Shown here in pieces: positions 21,572 to 32,697 of a stretch of DNA of 64,000 bases (its first letter is position 1; every line of letters starts with the position of its first letter). The notes below the pieces were generated by a model. It was given only the letters and a program-made list of their open reading frames with translations. It was not told where the DNA came from and did not search any database. This stretch comes from Rhodotorula mucilaginosa (taxonomy: Eukaryota; Basidiomycota; Microbotryomycetes; Sporidiobolales; Sporidiobolaceae), in contig CP137871.1 of the NCBI GenBank assembly GCA_034406715.1, positions 124,001-188,000 of the forward strand, in the 5' to 3' direction. Made by a program: the position numbers and the translations under genes.

Positions 21572-24500
21572 GTAGCTTGAAAACAAGGCTGTGTTGCAAT
21601 ACAGATCACCTTGTATTTTCTATAGCACAAGGTGGTCCAGATGGCGCCAGTGACAATGTCTGTGAGGCGGAGCAGGTGCCACAGTCTGTTGTGGTAAAGG
21701 GGGACACACTCGGAGTTTCATATCGGATTTGAGGTTTGACTTTTGAGTCTACCTCGTTTTGCCCTCTCCTCTCTCTGCAAGGGCCGCCTTGCCCATCAAG
21801 TTGTCAACGGCGAACGCACTCGCGGACGTCAACCCTCGCAATTTCAAACTCTGGAATCTGGGGCGCGGGCTTCGCGACAACCCGCGTGATACAAGATTGG
21901 ATTCTCAGTGCAACCCTACACCGAGAACATTGACAGGAGTCTATGGGCCACCCGACAAAAACTCTCCGTGTGAGTGAATTCAGAATTAATCACGGAAAGG
22001 CTTCACACGCCGCAGCCAGAAAACACTCACTGACACTCTACGGTGAGTCGTCTCTCAGATACTCAATGTCGTCAACAACGACCATCAAACTCAAATTGCG
22101 CGAATCCATGATTGAATTCAACGGAATCCACTTCGACAACCATGAGAGGTTTTCCGACATTTTCAGGCGCAGCCTTTCCTTCGGTGCACTGGCTCACCCT
22201 GTCACTCCTCCGGCTGCAGCTGCTACTCCCTTGTACCGCGGGCACAACAACGCTATGCCAAAGGAAGTCCGCAAGGGCCGTCTCCGCAAGAGGGCCTTCG
22301 TCGATTACTTCTAGCTCGAACATCTCCCCTCACCGCATCTCTGTTCCGCCACCCCACACCGCTTGCTCCAGTCTCCCCGCAAGACAAACAAGGTGTGTCA
22401 AGCAAAAATCCAGCCACCACAGAGGCTGCCTCAATGAGGAAATAGGACAACCTGGCCAATTCCTCTCAACAAGGAAGCGGGATCTTTTTGACCTGCCACC
22501 GGGATTTTTCTCTTTCCATCCTTGTTGTCCCTCTACAATCAGCCGCTGGACTGCGCCTCTTGTTGTGCCATCTCATCCATTCTCTTTATCCATATCTAGC
22601 GAGATGGCTGAACACCTCTCAGGACTAATTCAGCAGTAAATTCCGTCCGCCCCCTCTGTTTCTCTCCTTGACAGTCTTGGGAGTCGCTTCTAAGTCGCGA
22701 GACTTTAAGCTTACACTTCCTTATTGCTGTCAGATAGCTGCTAGCCGCTAATTAAGGGCATAGTCAACTTCTGTAGCAAGCCTCAAATTCTCGAGCTCTT
22801 GCCAACACGTCCATCCGACATCACCCTCCAACATGACCTACCTTTGGCCCTTGTTGCAAGGCTCTGCACACAGAGCACCACAACTACATGGACTTTGATG
22901 CTGCAGCTTGGAGGCATGGCTTCAAGCCAAGCAATGAGCTGCGCATCTACAACGACCACTCGAGGCACAAGCAGGACAAGGCTCCCTTTGCCACCACAGC
23001 CTGGTGGGGCAAGAGCACCAGCCTCTCCACACAACGTAGTCTCTATGCTAGGCCTGCTCCTTCAGATTTGTCCGCTCTCCCTCACTCAGAGTCTTCTCAA
23101 GTCCTCTTCCTCTCGCTTGTTTTCTCAAAGCTTCCCAGCTGACTTGATCTCTCACAAGTTATACTACCATGTACTTACCTGCCTTCAAGAACAAGATGTC
23201 AACAAGGGTCACAGAGGTCAAGGCAACGGGAAGACGTTGGATGATTGATCTTGGACTTGGCTTGAAGCGAGGCCCTCCATATCCGACGCCCGTGAGAACT
23301 GACCAAAGGATTTGGCCAGCAAAGCCTTGTGGCAGAATTTCCTCTGGGCTTGAGAACATATTTTGAACTGGCAGTTTGACGCTTAACTTAGTTAACAGGA
23401 TTCAAGTCAATACTTGTGCCAGGCTTTGGCCCGCCAATCCTTCTCAAGCACTTGATATTTCACTCCCAAGAGCCTTCGCTACGGTTTGAGGCAACTTGAG
23501 GAGTCGTATTGCCCGAGTAAATCTGCGGGACTTCAAAGATGCTGCAGCCGATTAAGGGCTCGCGCTCGACTGCAGGTCAACACTCGAGGGAGATGGGAAG
23601 GATGCATACGGAGCTGCAGAGCTGGGTTGACAACAGTGCTGATGATGACGTGGCGAGGTCCTTGCACGAACATCCCGCTAAGTTGCGCCCGCGAGCGAAC
23701 TCAATGTGACTCGTTCAAACCCTTGTTCTCCTCTCTGCCATACCCCTCCGCTTCATTTTGTCACACTGTAGCACCGCCAGCCACACACTGAACCATCAAC
23801 CTTGATTTCATGGCTGCTTGTGGCTGCTGTTGCCTAGCTGACCGAATCGAGCTGAACAACCGAGATTGCCAACAATCATTTGGAAGGATCGATTCAATCC
23901 AACACTGCAGACTCCGGACCAAGGACGTGGGCACAGATATTGCAGCCTGGTCCTGCTTTTAGCCGAAGCCGTAGCAAGAGACCTGACAAATCCTTCTACG
24001 TACCTGGTCCTGCTGTTAGCCAAAGCCGTAGCGAGAGACCAGGTCCAGACAAGTTGACTCGAGGTCAACTTCCCCGCGGCCTCCCCTCGGTCACCATATC
24101 ATTCCGCTCATGGTGAGGCGACAGCCTTACATTGTTGTCCAGTCCGATGTGACTGTAACAACCGGCTTGCGCGTGTACGACGGCTGAGCATGTCAGGGCG
24201 CGCAGATCGTGGGCTGACCACCATGCTGACGACTCTGCCAACCTCGACACTGACGCATGACACTGACTTGCCGAGGGTGGCGACCGACGATACTGCTCTT
24301 GCGGACCAACTTGGCCAAGATGTGCTGCTGACTTGTGACTGGTGTAGAGATAGCTGGTGAGTATGTACTATGAGGCTTTTTCTCTCCAGATGACTCCTTG
24401 CCCACCTTCCCCTTCCCATTGCCCAGTCTGTGCACGCAGTGTGCACTGGTTGCTCTCTTTCACTGAGGGCAAGCACCCTTGTCTAGCTTGTACAGCCGTA

Positions 24501-25261
24501 GCATCACACTCTGCAATCACCACTAGATCCCAAATGACCCATACTGCACAGGAGAGTGTTTCTGTGCACAAATATCAGGGGACAACAATCTCTCTCTGCA
24601 AGCCGTGGGAAAGCCTTGCAGCCAGAAGCCCTGGCACGTCTTGTGGCGTGAACCTTGTGAAGCCGGCCCGAGCATCGACAAACCCCTTGAGAAGGGTGTG
24701 ACAGAAGGGGTCAGGGAAGACTTCTGCCAACGCAGTGGCAACACTTTTTCAAGCCTTGAGCGCATTGGCTGTGTCCCTGCTTCTTCACCTCACCGCTCTC
24801 TGCTTGTAACCCACGCTTGATCTAGTGTTGTTTGGTTGTGGGTTCCTCTCCACCTTCCCCTACAAGCAGAGTACCAGCATCTTGCCTCCAGCTTGAGATG
24901 TGTTGCCTCTGCATTCTACTTCTCTTTTGCAGTCCGTGTCTGCTCTTCATGCTCTGGCTGTTAAAGGTTTCCTTTCTTTGGTTTGGATGCAGGCAACCGG
25001 TACAAGCAAGAAGCCCTACCTGCAACAGGAGCTCAACTTGGCCGCGATTTTTGGGTGTGAGGCTGCTGAGTGCTCCGCCCCTCAGAGGTTCTCACTATCT
25101 AAGTACCCAGGCTGTTAGGCACACATAATCAAAACAAGTCCAGAGTCACCTGTGTCATGTCAGGTAGACTGTCGCGAGCCGTGGACGGTGCGTGTTTGTT
25201 CTGACGATCCTACCCAAAAATTCCGGGCGGTAGATATATGCATTTTGAGCAAGGTCATCAA
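21572..25261. other. left part of the repeat island, unrecognised relics
   Basis: About 3.7 kb with lower GC and few CpG compared with the gene arms. The clearest frame is 21943-22314 (+, 123 codons), which ends KGRLRKRAFVDYF and matches nothing I know. Short frames at 22888-23142 and 23169-23366 have a few protein-like stretches but no family signature. A near-duplicate of about 30 bases (rich in GCCGTAGC and GAGACC) recurs at about 23950 and 24005. The tract is most likely decayed repeats, but I cannot name the elements. Confidence 0.4.
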
Positions 25262-25334
25262 GATTCAATAGTCTAGTTGGTTAGGGCACCGCATTGTGGC
25301 TGCGGAAACCCGTGTTCGAATCACGGTTGGATCA
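25262..25334 (+). tRNA. tRNA-His(GTG)
   Basis: Acceptor arms GATTCAA and TTGGATC pair, followed by A. The D arm has TAGTTGGTTA, and the anticodon stem CCGCA/TGCGG encloses TTGTGGC with anticodon GTG. The T arm CCGTG/CACGG encloses TTCGAAT, and an oligo-T terminator follows at about 25338. No intron. The extra 5' G of tRNA-His is added after transcription, so its absence is expected. Confidence 0.92.
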
Positions 25335-26339
25335 TATCTTTTGCCTTTTGGACAAAACTTTCATTTTAAAGTTTGTTTAACGGTTTTTGACGTTTGAACC
25401 AGAAACGGGATGAGGCGGGAAACAGGGAGGGATCTGTGCGTAACTGCAGAGGACGCAAAAGGGGATCGAACTGGAGCGTGAGTCAAAGTTGACTCAACGG
25501 ACACTGGTCCGCACGACCCAATGTATCACACTGGATTTCTCGTCAGCTCGTGTGTGCAGAGCGAGAGCAGCCCAGGCAAACGAAGCTCGCGCTTCGAGCT
25601 TTGGAGCGGTTGCTTCCCACGAGTGAGAGACCGGCTCTTACACGAACAGGACCTGGGCAGCGGGGATGGCACTGCACAGTCTGTGCCACCAAGCGCATTG
25701 GCATCCATCAGGTCATTGAGACCTCCCTCCTGTCGAGGCCTTGGGCTTCTTGGTGCCAGCCCCATGCGCTGCTTGACCAGAGCGCTATGCAGCATCCCAG
25801 TGGCACCCTGCAAGCAAAAGGCAACCCTTTCAATGGGCCAAGGGCAGAGGTCGGTAGGTTGCTGGAGACCTGATGGATTAAGTAGACAAGCTGCGTTGTC
25901 ACATTTGAGTAGGTTGTCCGCTGCATTGAGCCGTCAAGGCAGTGAAACTTGGGGCAAGCCGTGAACAACCTGTATAGTCAAATCCATTCAGTTCAATGTA
26001 ATTAAGAGCAAAAGAAGAAGGTACTCACACCTCAACAGCGATCCGAGTGATTTTGACGGGTGACCTCCTCACCAGCGAGAAAGAGGTTTGTGCACGCAGT
26101 GACAGAGGGCAAAATACGTGCAAGGGCTGGTTGACGTGGTGCATCTTGTTGACAATGGTGGTTGGAACTGAGGCCTGGGGTGGCTGGGAGGTTCATGGGA
26201 ACTGCGCATGTGCCAAGGGAGGACAAGCTCTGGCACCTCCTCCTGGAGAGTCGTAACCACCCAGAGCAAACCCATGGAGACCTGGCATAAGGTTGACTTG
26301 ACACCAAAGAAGCAGGTCAGGCCTGTCCCAACAAATTCC
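25335..26339. other. repeat-island sequence without a recognised element
   Basis: About 1 kb of CpG-poor sequence with overlapping short frames in several phases and no conserved motif. It lies between tRNA-His and the first recognisable copy of the TAGAGAATG hAT family. Part of it may be a diverged or replaced end of that copy, because its expected terminal repeat is not found here. Confidence 0.35.
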
Positions 26340-27773
26340 AAGCGTGGCCACTTGGAGCCCTCTGCACAACAGAAAGACTGCGCGCTGGCACAACAACGGG
26401 ATGATCAGCTTTATTCCGGCAGCAAGGGGGTGGAAGGAGTGTTGGCACAGAGGGGAGCAGATAAAATGAACAGGCCAGGGGGAGGGAGGGAGGGAAAGGG
26501 AATGGCGACACAAGGGAGGGGAGAGCCCATGCACAAAGTGCAGCGAGATGGGGTGATGCAGGTCAAAGACAAAGCTGGCAAGTTGAAAGGGGAAACGGTC
26601 CGCAAGCGCAGATGTGTTGCATGTTTCTGACAGCCAGAGGGTGAGAGAAGGGGGAGAGAACAAGAGCAAAGTCAGCAGCGGTTTGGCCAGCCCACATTGC
26701 ACGCCTTGTGCAGCCCAGTGTGCGTACCTTCATAAGACACCCACAAATCTTGCATGCACCGCTACATTTCCCAACCAGTTGCCTTCACAGCCGGTGCCAA
26801 CAAGAGCAGAGCGCTGCCCTGGGATTTTCCCTTTTCCCTCAGCCACAGTCAGGGTAGGCAATCCAGCACCACTGGCAGATCTAAGATTTGGCAATGCAGC
26901 ACAGAACGGTGGCCAAGGGCAGCTTGCTCTGAGAGAGATGGGGGGCAGAAGACTCACTTGAAGTGCCAAATGTTTCCCACCCATTTCTGATCCGTGAAGG
27001 CACTTTCAAGCTTTGCCGAGAGCTGCTGGAGACCTCATGGCAGCAGTACTCCTCCTGTTGGCGCCAGGAACATGAGGGAAAGCATTGGCAGCAAGCAGAG
27101 AGAGCAAGAGAGACAAGGCAGACTTTGCTACGGCCGACTCCTGCCGCTCAGGGCCTCCGGCCGCTCGCGAGTTCTTGCTTATCGCCCCGAGCTCGCAGAG
27201 CCGTGCACGAGCGACAGCAGCAGCGAGGACAACAATGACGAAGGCGAAGGAGGACTTGGGCGGCGCTCAGGCTCTCGATCCGCCGTCTCGACATCACCAC
27301 CCGCCGACAGCTCAGGATCGATCCGACACGGGCGTTTGCTGCCCAGGAGCCTTTCAGCAAGCTGGTCCGCTTTCAAAGCAGCGCAAAAGGCGACATGGGC
27401 GCGCGCCTGGTCAGCTTCCACCACTGGCGCCCAACTTCACGCCATCACCACTTCTCCGCCCGGTCTCGCTTTCACCCGTTTCCACTCCTTGCTCTCGCGC
27501 CGCCAATTGACGCTCCTCACGCAATTTTGCACCGGCGCTTGCGATCTCGGCGCATACAAGGCGCATTTCAAACCCAAACGACTCATGTGCGTTTGCGGCG
27601 GCGAGCCGGAAACCCGCGAACATTTCCTTCTCCACTGCCCCCTCTGCGCCTCACAGTACGCCACCCTCCTCTCCTCCCTCCAACTCAAAAGCACCACCCT
27701 CGCCTACCTTCTCAGCGACCAGCGCGCGGCGAAGGCGACTCTCCGGTTCCTCGCCAAGTCTGGCCGTTTTGAC

Positions 27774-29332
27774 TAGAGAATGTTGCCGTTCAGAACGGGG
27801 CCTGAACGGGGTACGGGGATTTGTACGGCGTTACGTACGGGGCACGGGCCCCCCGTACGCCGTGCTGCACCCGCCGCGACGACGAAAGTCCCGCCCGACG
27901 GGAAAGTACGGGCTTCAAGAAACTTGCAGCAACTGTAGAGGGTTCTGCATTGCATAAATAGCATCTCTGAGCATTCTGTTAGCCTCAAAGAATTGGTTTC
28001 AAGAAAGGCTTGCAAGCTCCGCGGAGTCGAGCGGCCTGAGCGGCAAGAGTCGGCCTGAGCGAAGTCCGCCTCGTCTCTCGTGTTCTCTCTGCTCACTGGC
28101 AGCGCTTCGGCTCATGTTCCCGGCGCCAGCGGGAAGAGTATCGCTACCATGAAGTCTCCAACAGCTCTCGGCAACGCTTGAACGTGCCTTCACGGAGCAG
28201 AAAAGGGCGGGAAACATTCGGTGCTTCGGGTGAGTCTTCTGCCCCCTCTCTCCTTCTCGCGGCAATCTGCCCTTGGCCACCAATCTGTGCTGCACCACCA
28301 ACCTTGGATCCGTTGGCGGTGCCGGATTGCCTACTGCTGTGGGCGAGGGCGAATCCTGGGTGAGCGGTCTGCTCTTCTTGGCGCCGCTGGGGAAGACGAC
28401 GACCGGTTGACGCATGCAGCGACGCACGCGAGGTTTATCGGCGCGGTATGAAGCTCGAGCGCGCTGGGCAACACAAGGTGTGCATTGTGGACTGGAGGAA
28501 CTGCTCCTGACCTTGCTCTCTTTCTCTTCCCCATCCTTCCTCACTCCTCTCGCAGATCACTCGAACCATCGGGACTACGCTACGCCCATAATCGCTTTCA
28601 TCCGTTCAGAGGCTAGAGTTGCCAGGATTCACCTAGCTCTCCAACGCTGCCACGCCAAGATCGACTGCTCCGTCTTGCGACTCATCGCTTCCTCCGACCC
28701 GTTCATCGCAATCTGCCGCTGTTTCGGGTGAGTTTCTGCCCTTCCCTATCATCACTTTCCTGCCCTTCCTTCGATCACGATGCTTCCATGCTTCAGCCTC
28801 CTCCTCTTTGCCGACACTCCCTCCACCGCCTGGTCATCGGAAGCAAGCTGATCATACCTCGCTTTGCATGCGCACAGTCTTCTTCTATTGTGCGGAGGGC
28901 TTCTATGGTCTCGCTCAGCGAGAGCCGCACCGGCTGAATGGTCATGTTAGGAGTTTGGGGAATCGCTATTGGCGAAGACGGACTTGCCGCGGGGAGATCA
29001 CGGAGCTCAAGCTCAAGACGGAGCTCTTCCTCCGCTCTCCGGTCTTGCAGCTTGACTTGCAGATGGGGCTAGACAGTGCACATCAGTAGAGAAGAAGAGA
29101 TGGAATGCTCATTGCACGTCAACAGGTTGGCAGAGTCTTGGAAAGCGAGGAGAGATCTTGAACTGGAAAGCAGACAAATCTGACCCGTACACCCTGTTGC
29201 ACGGGCCGTACCTCCGTACAGTACGGGGTACGGATGCCCGTGCCCCGTGCGCTCCCCCGTCGAGCAAAAGTCAAGATTTTTATGCCCGTGCCCGTCGCAC
29301 GGGAGGTCACGGGTACGGGACAACATTCTCTA
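27774..29332. mobile_element. complete hAT-like element (hAT-1) with 8-bp target duplication
   Basis: The ends are inverted repeats beginning TAGAGAATGTTG, and the 8-bp duplication GTTTTGAC flanks it at 27766-27773 and 29333-29340. Both are standard for hAT transposons. The 1559 bp contain no transposase-size ORF, so it is non-autonomous. Both subterminal zones (about 180 bp each) are crowded with ACGGG/CCCGT motifs. The interior looks intron-bearing: a donor-like GTGAGT follows CTTCGG at about 28230, CT-rich tracts end in CTCTCGCAG at about 28555, and another GTGAGT lies at about 28730. It interrupts the LINE at 27167-30757. It keeps many CpG, hence it is young. Confidence 0.88.
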
Positions 29333-29511
29333 GTTTTGACTCCCTTTACTCCCCACCCTCAGAGGATCCGTCTAGCGGAGTCTCCCCATCCATGATTCTA
29401 TTCTGTGCACCCCCTTCCTCTCCCCCCCCCCCCCTATACCCCCCATTCATTCCCACCTGATTTTCCTGGCTCACGGAGCAGGTTTTTTCTTCGGGCCTTC
29501 CTCGCTTCCCC

Positions 29512-30669
29512 TAGGGATGTCGGACCCATCAACGGAGGTCGCATTATGGGGGTTTTTACCGGGAAAACCCCCCAATTTGGCGTAACAGCGACGGGAATCG
29601 CCCGTTTCCCCGTTAAAATCCGTTAGCACCCCGTCACGAGTCCCGTTACAGTGCATCAAGGCGTTTATAGGGAGCTAGACTCGAGCAGAGTCTGTAGAAA
29701 GAAACGATAGCATCTTTTTAGCGCATAGAGACCCGTCATTCTACTCAGAAGCCAAGTAACAGCGCTTGTCCAAAGTGCAGCAAGCTCCTCCTTGTCAGCT
29801 GCATCCCTCTCTGCCCTGGGAGTGCAGCAGCAAAGCATGCAGCTTATTGTCAGTCTTCGCTCTCTACAACAGGGACAGAGGAGTGGCGAGGGGGCAAGCA
29901 AGGGGAAGAGTCAGCTTCCGTCTCGCCTTGTCCGGGCTAACCCACGCATAAGCCCTTGCGTCCTCCGCTTCTCCAGTAGAGCAAACAGCATAGAATTGAG
30001 AGCACAAGTGACTCACCTTAGACTCACAAAGCACAGGCAGAGGGGTGGCGGCAGGAGCGAGGTGAAGGCGCAGGCGGAGGACTCGAGGCGGCAAGGCGAG
30101 GCGAGGTGTAGGTCGTGATTGGAGCTCTTGTCTTGTCGAAAGGGGCGAGAGTGCTGCTGCTGGCAGAGCCGGAGCTGACTCGAGCGACGGCCGCGAGGGG
30201 GAGCGGCGTTGATGTCGACGTGGAGGTCGTGGGCGGAGGTGCGAGCGGGCAAAGTCGGGTCATAGATGAGCAAGAAGGATGTGAATGTCAGCACACCAGG
30301 CAAGCTTTGAGCAGCCATCTGAGCAATGTAGCCGTCTTGTCATCGCAAGCAAGCTAGGCGGATCGTGAGAAAGGGGAGGAGAGTGAGTCGCGCGAGCCAT
30401 CGATGAAGCGCTTCTCGCGTGCGAAACTCGGCAAAATGTGTGCTGAGGCGATCGGCACTCTCTCTTTTCTCACTGCTACACCACTGTAGCGGCCAGGGGT
30501 TGCAATACAGCCAGTCTGCACCCCGTTATGAGCCTGTTACCCCATTATCAGAAACCAGCTCTGCGAGTAACGGCAACGGATTTTCAACGGGGCCCCGATA
30601 TTTCCCGATATAGGGACGAGGTGGGGCCCGTTCCCGTTCCGTTACCCGTTGATGGGTCCGACATCCCTA
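29512..30669. mobile_element. complete hAT-like element (hAT-2) with 24-bp inverted repeats
   Basis: The first and last 24 bases are perfect inverted repeats starting TAGGGATGTCGGACCC, and the 8-bp duplication GCTTCCCC lies at 29504-29511 and 30670-30677. The 1158 bp hold no transposase-size ORF. Subterminal sequence is rich in CCCGT/ACGGG, as in hAT-1 though otherwise different. The central part (about 30010-30360) is GC- and CpG-rich, with minus-strand frames of Ser/Thr/Pro-rich, host-like composition, possibly captured host DNA. It is inserted in the 3' UTR of the LINE at 27167-30757. Confidence 0.88.
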
Positions 30670-31259
30670 GCTTCCCCCACTTTGTGTAGTATCCGCAGTC
30701 TACATGGGCTCCTTATAGCTCGATATGACTTGAAACTTGAACTATCTATCTATCTATCCGGCCGCTCAACTCTGAGGAGTTGCAAGTTTTTATTTAAGAT
30801 ATGCTCTGTGAAGCTACAGACTGCTCAGAGATGCTGTTTATGCAATGCAGAACCCTCCACACATGCTACAAGTTGCTCCAAGCCTGTCCTTCCCATCAAA
30901 CGGGACTTTGATCATTGGCAATGGGTGCCACATGGTGTACAGGGGGCCCGTGTCCTGTATGCACCCCCGTACAAAATCCCTGTACCCTGTGCAGCCCCTG
31001 TTCTGAACAGCAACATTCTCTCGCTGGATGCTGAGCAGGCAGGGTGGGGAGGTGGCCGGATGGACCAAAGACGCACAGAGCATGCACAAGAAGAAGCCGT
31101 TGACAAAGGTGAGGGGATGTCCGTGTGCACCACTGGCTCAAGTACAAATAACTGGCAATCAAACTAGCGAGGAGCATGCCCCAGGCTGCACTGGAACCAG
31201 AGTGGCCATTGAGCTGGTAAAGGTGCCTCCACGGCAATGACAGACCCGTTGAGGCTTAG

Positions 31260-31834
31260 TAGAGAATGACTCCCGTCGAAACAGGCGCAAAGCGGGTACG
31301 GAGCCCCAGCGCCCGTATCAAATGGGGCGACAGGATCCCGGCACCCGTCGAGGACCCGTAAGCAGGCCTGAGCACCCCGTATGGATCTGATACGGGGCTT
31401 TGCCTGATTTGTGTCAACTTGGAGCTGTCTATCCATACCTTCTGTCTGCTGTTGCACTGTACAGCTGCAACACAGACTTCAGAGAGAGTGAGAGTAAGCA
31501 AGAGTGCGCAAGGGCGTGTGAAAAAGTGATTGGGCGATCACTTTGCACGCGAGCTGCTCAGATTGAAGCCTTCGAGAAGGCTGCGCACCTCCGCTGCTCT
31601 TTCAAGAGTCTGCACCAGATGTAGGCCTATGGGAGCTGCCTTGCAAGGTCACATAGTGCCCTTTTGCATACTGTCTAGAATTTGCCCGTTGTCTCCCGTT
31701 CTACGGGCCGTATTCCCCGTTGAGACGGGCAGACGGGCACCCGACCCTGGCAGCCACCCGGGTTCCCAAATTCCTAATTATTTTTGCCCGTCTCCGTTGA
31801 ACGGGGGCCGACGGGCACGGGCGGTCATTCTCTA
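31260..31834. mobile_element. complete short hAT-like element (hAT-3)
   Basis: The ends are inverted repeats TAGAGAATGAC, with the 8-bp duplication AGGCTTAG at 31252-31259 and 31835-31842. At 575 bp it is MITE-sized and carries no coding potential that I can support. As in the other two families, both ends are full of CCCGT/ACGGG motifs. The 9-bp start TAGAGAATG equals that of hAT-1 but the rest differs, so it is a separate subfamily. The flanking sequence on both sides is unrecognised. Confidence 0.85.
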
Positions 31835-31842
31835 AGGCTTAG

Positions 31843-32499
31843 AGTGGCATGTGAGGTTGTGAGACTGTGATTATTGTAGAGCTGGAGACAATATCAGGAG
31901 GTTTGCTGCAATCTCAGGGCCAAGGAGGGCCCGGTCAACCTAGACTATGCAGCCAATGGGAAGCCTGACTGTGAGTGAGCCAAACCCAGTGACAAGGACA
32001 CCACTCTTTGCACCAGATACACGTCCTTGTTGCCAAGGGTCAGAGCAGAGGCAGAGATGGGCAAAGGAGGAGGAGTCACTGCACATGCTGTGAGTAGTGG
32101 TGCTGTTGAGAGTGAGACCACCAGAGCCAAGGGAGCTGGCTGCTCTGGAGGGGTTGGCCAGCTTTGCAGGATAGAGCATGTTGTCCCGTTCCCCATCAAC
32201 CCCAGTGACAGGGACTGGGAGGTTACTGGGGGGATATTCTGGTATGGGAGGGGCATGGGCACTGGGCTCCCAATTGCCTTTCTGAACAGGCTGTTTGCCT
32301 GTTCACCAGGGTAAAAATGGGGAATTTGAGACACCTTTGCTTTCTGTGATCGAGAAGATCAGAGCAAGCAAGAGCAGCTGGGAAGAGTTGCGATTCTCTC
32401 TTTGGGCCTCTCGCGTTGGCTCTCTTGCAGATGAAGAGTCAAGTGCATTGCATAGGTTTGTTCTACATGCCATGTTCTGCTGCTTTGGCCAATCTCCAA
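31843..32499. other. CpG-poor stretch without a recognised gene
   Basis: About 660 bp between hAT-3 and a LINE 3' UTR fragment. A short open + frame at 32027-32314 has no family features. A segment near 32180-32230 loosely resembles the subterminal part of hAT-2 and could be a decayed relative, but no ends are found. Confidence 0.3.
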
Positions 32500-32697
32500 G
32501 TCTGAGTCCTCCAATTCTGATTCCTGTGATTTCCTTACTCTTGTTTCTGGCGGGTTTTCCTACGGGGTTTTTCCTCCCGCATGTATACTCCCCTTCCAGT
32601 CAGCTGGTTTGATGGCTCACTCTAGTTAGTGGCCACAGTCAACATGAGTCTTTTCAGGCTCAAATGACTTTAAACTTGGAATTTATCCTATCCTGTT
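32500..32697 (+). repeat. LINE 3' UTR fragment, second 3'-end type
   Basis: The sequence from about 32520 (TTCCTTACTCTTGTTTCTGG...) is repeated at about 51098, and the terminal part (GACTTTAAACTTGGAATTTAT then TCCTATCC) is repeated at about 36207-36237. It differs from the TAGCTCGATATGACTTGAAAC type that ends in TCTA repeats. It is read as a second LINE subfamily from the shared layout, which is inference. Confidence 0.5.

Larger units (their letters stand above)
27167..30757 (+). mobile_element. 5'-truncated LINE with C-terminal ORF2 region, itself carrying two hAT insertions
   Basis: The flanks share an 11-bp target duplication TCCGGCCGCTC (27156-27166 and 30757/30758-30767, the T being shared with the tail). 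The element keeps the end of a reverse-transcriptase ORF, with LTLLTQFCTGACDLGAYKAHF, then LMCVCGG..ETREHFLLHCP, the Cys/His knuckle found after the RNase H domain of fungal Tad-like LINEs. Its 3' UTR resumes at 29341-29511 and 30678-30757 and ends in repeated TCTA. Homologous copies at 32698 and 36604 show the same order without the insertions, which proves the interruptions. It is a defective, severely truncated copy. Confidence 0.85.
26340..31022. mobile_element. old hAT-like copy (copy A), split by a LINE insertion
   Basis: Two pieces, about 26340-27166 and 30758-31022, are collinear with the reverse of the complete element at 27774-29332. Matching landmarks include the CTGATCAT/ATGATCAG segment near 26400, the AGCAGAGCGCTG region near 26810, and the tail CAGAGATGCTGTTTATGCAATGCAGAACC near 30830 in a diverged form. 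The right end reads CAACATTCTCT, a near match to the family terminal repeat. The interruption between the pieces is the LINE at 27167-30757. Compared with the young copy, many CG positions read TG or CA, so copy A is older. The opposite end is not identifiable. Confidence 0.7.

Noticed and set aside
22888-23366. Short frames with protein-like stretches considered as transposase or integrase pieces
   Set aside because: No catalytic residues or family motifs could be placed, and the frames are short and lie in CpG-poor decayed DNA.
30818-31022. Piece after the LINE tail considered an independent solo hAT end
   Set aside because: It continues copy A on the other side of the LINE, and the shared target duplication at 27156-27166 and 30757-30767 ties the two pieces together.
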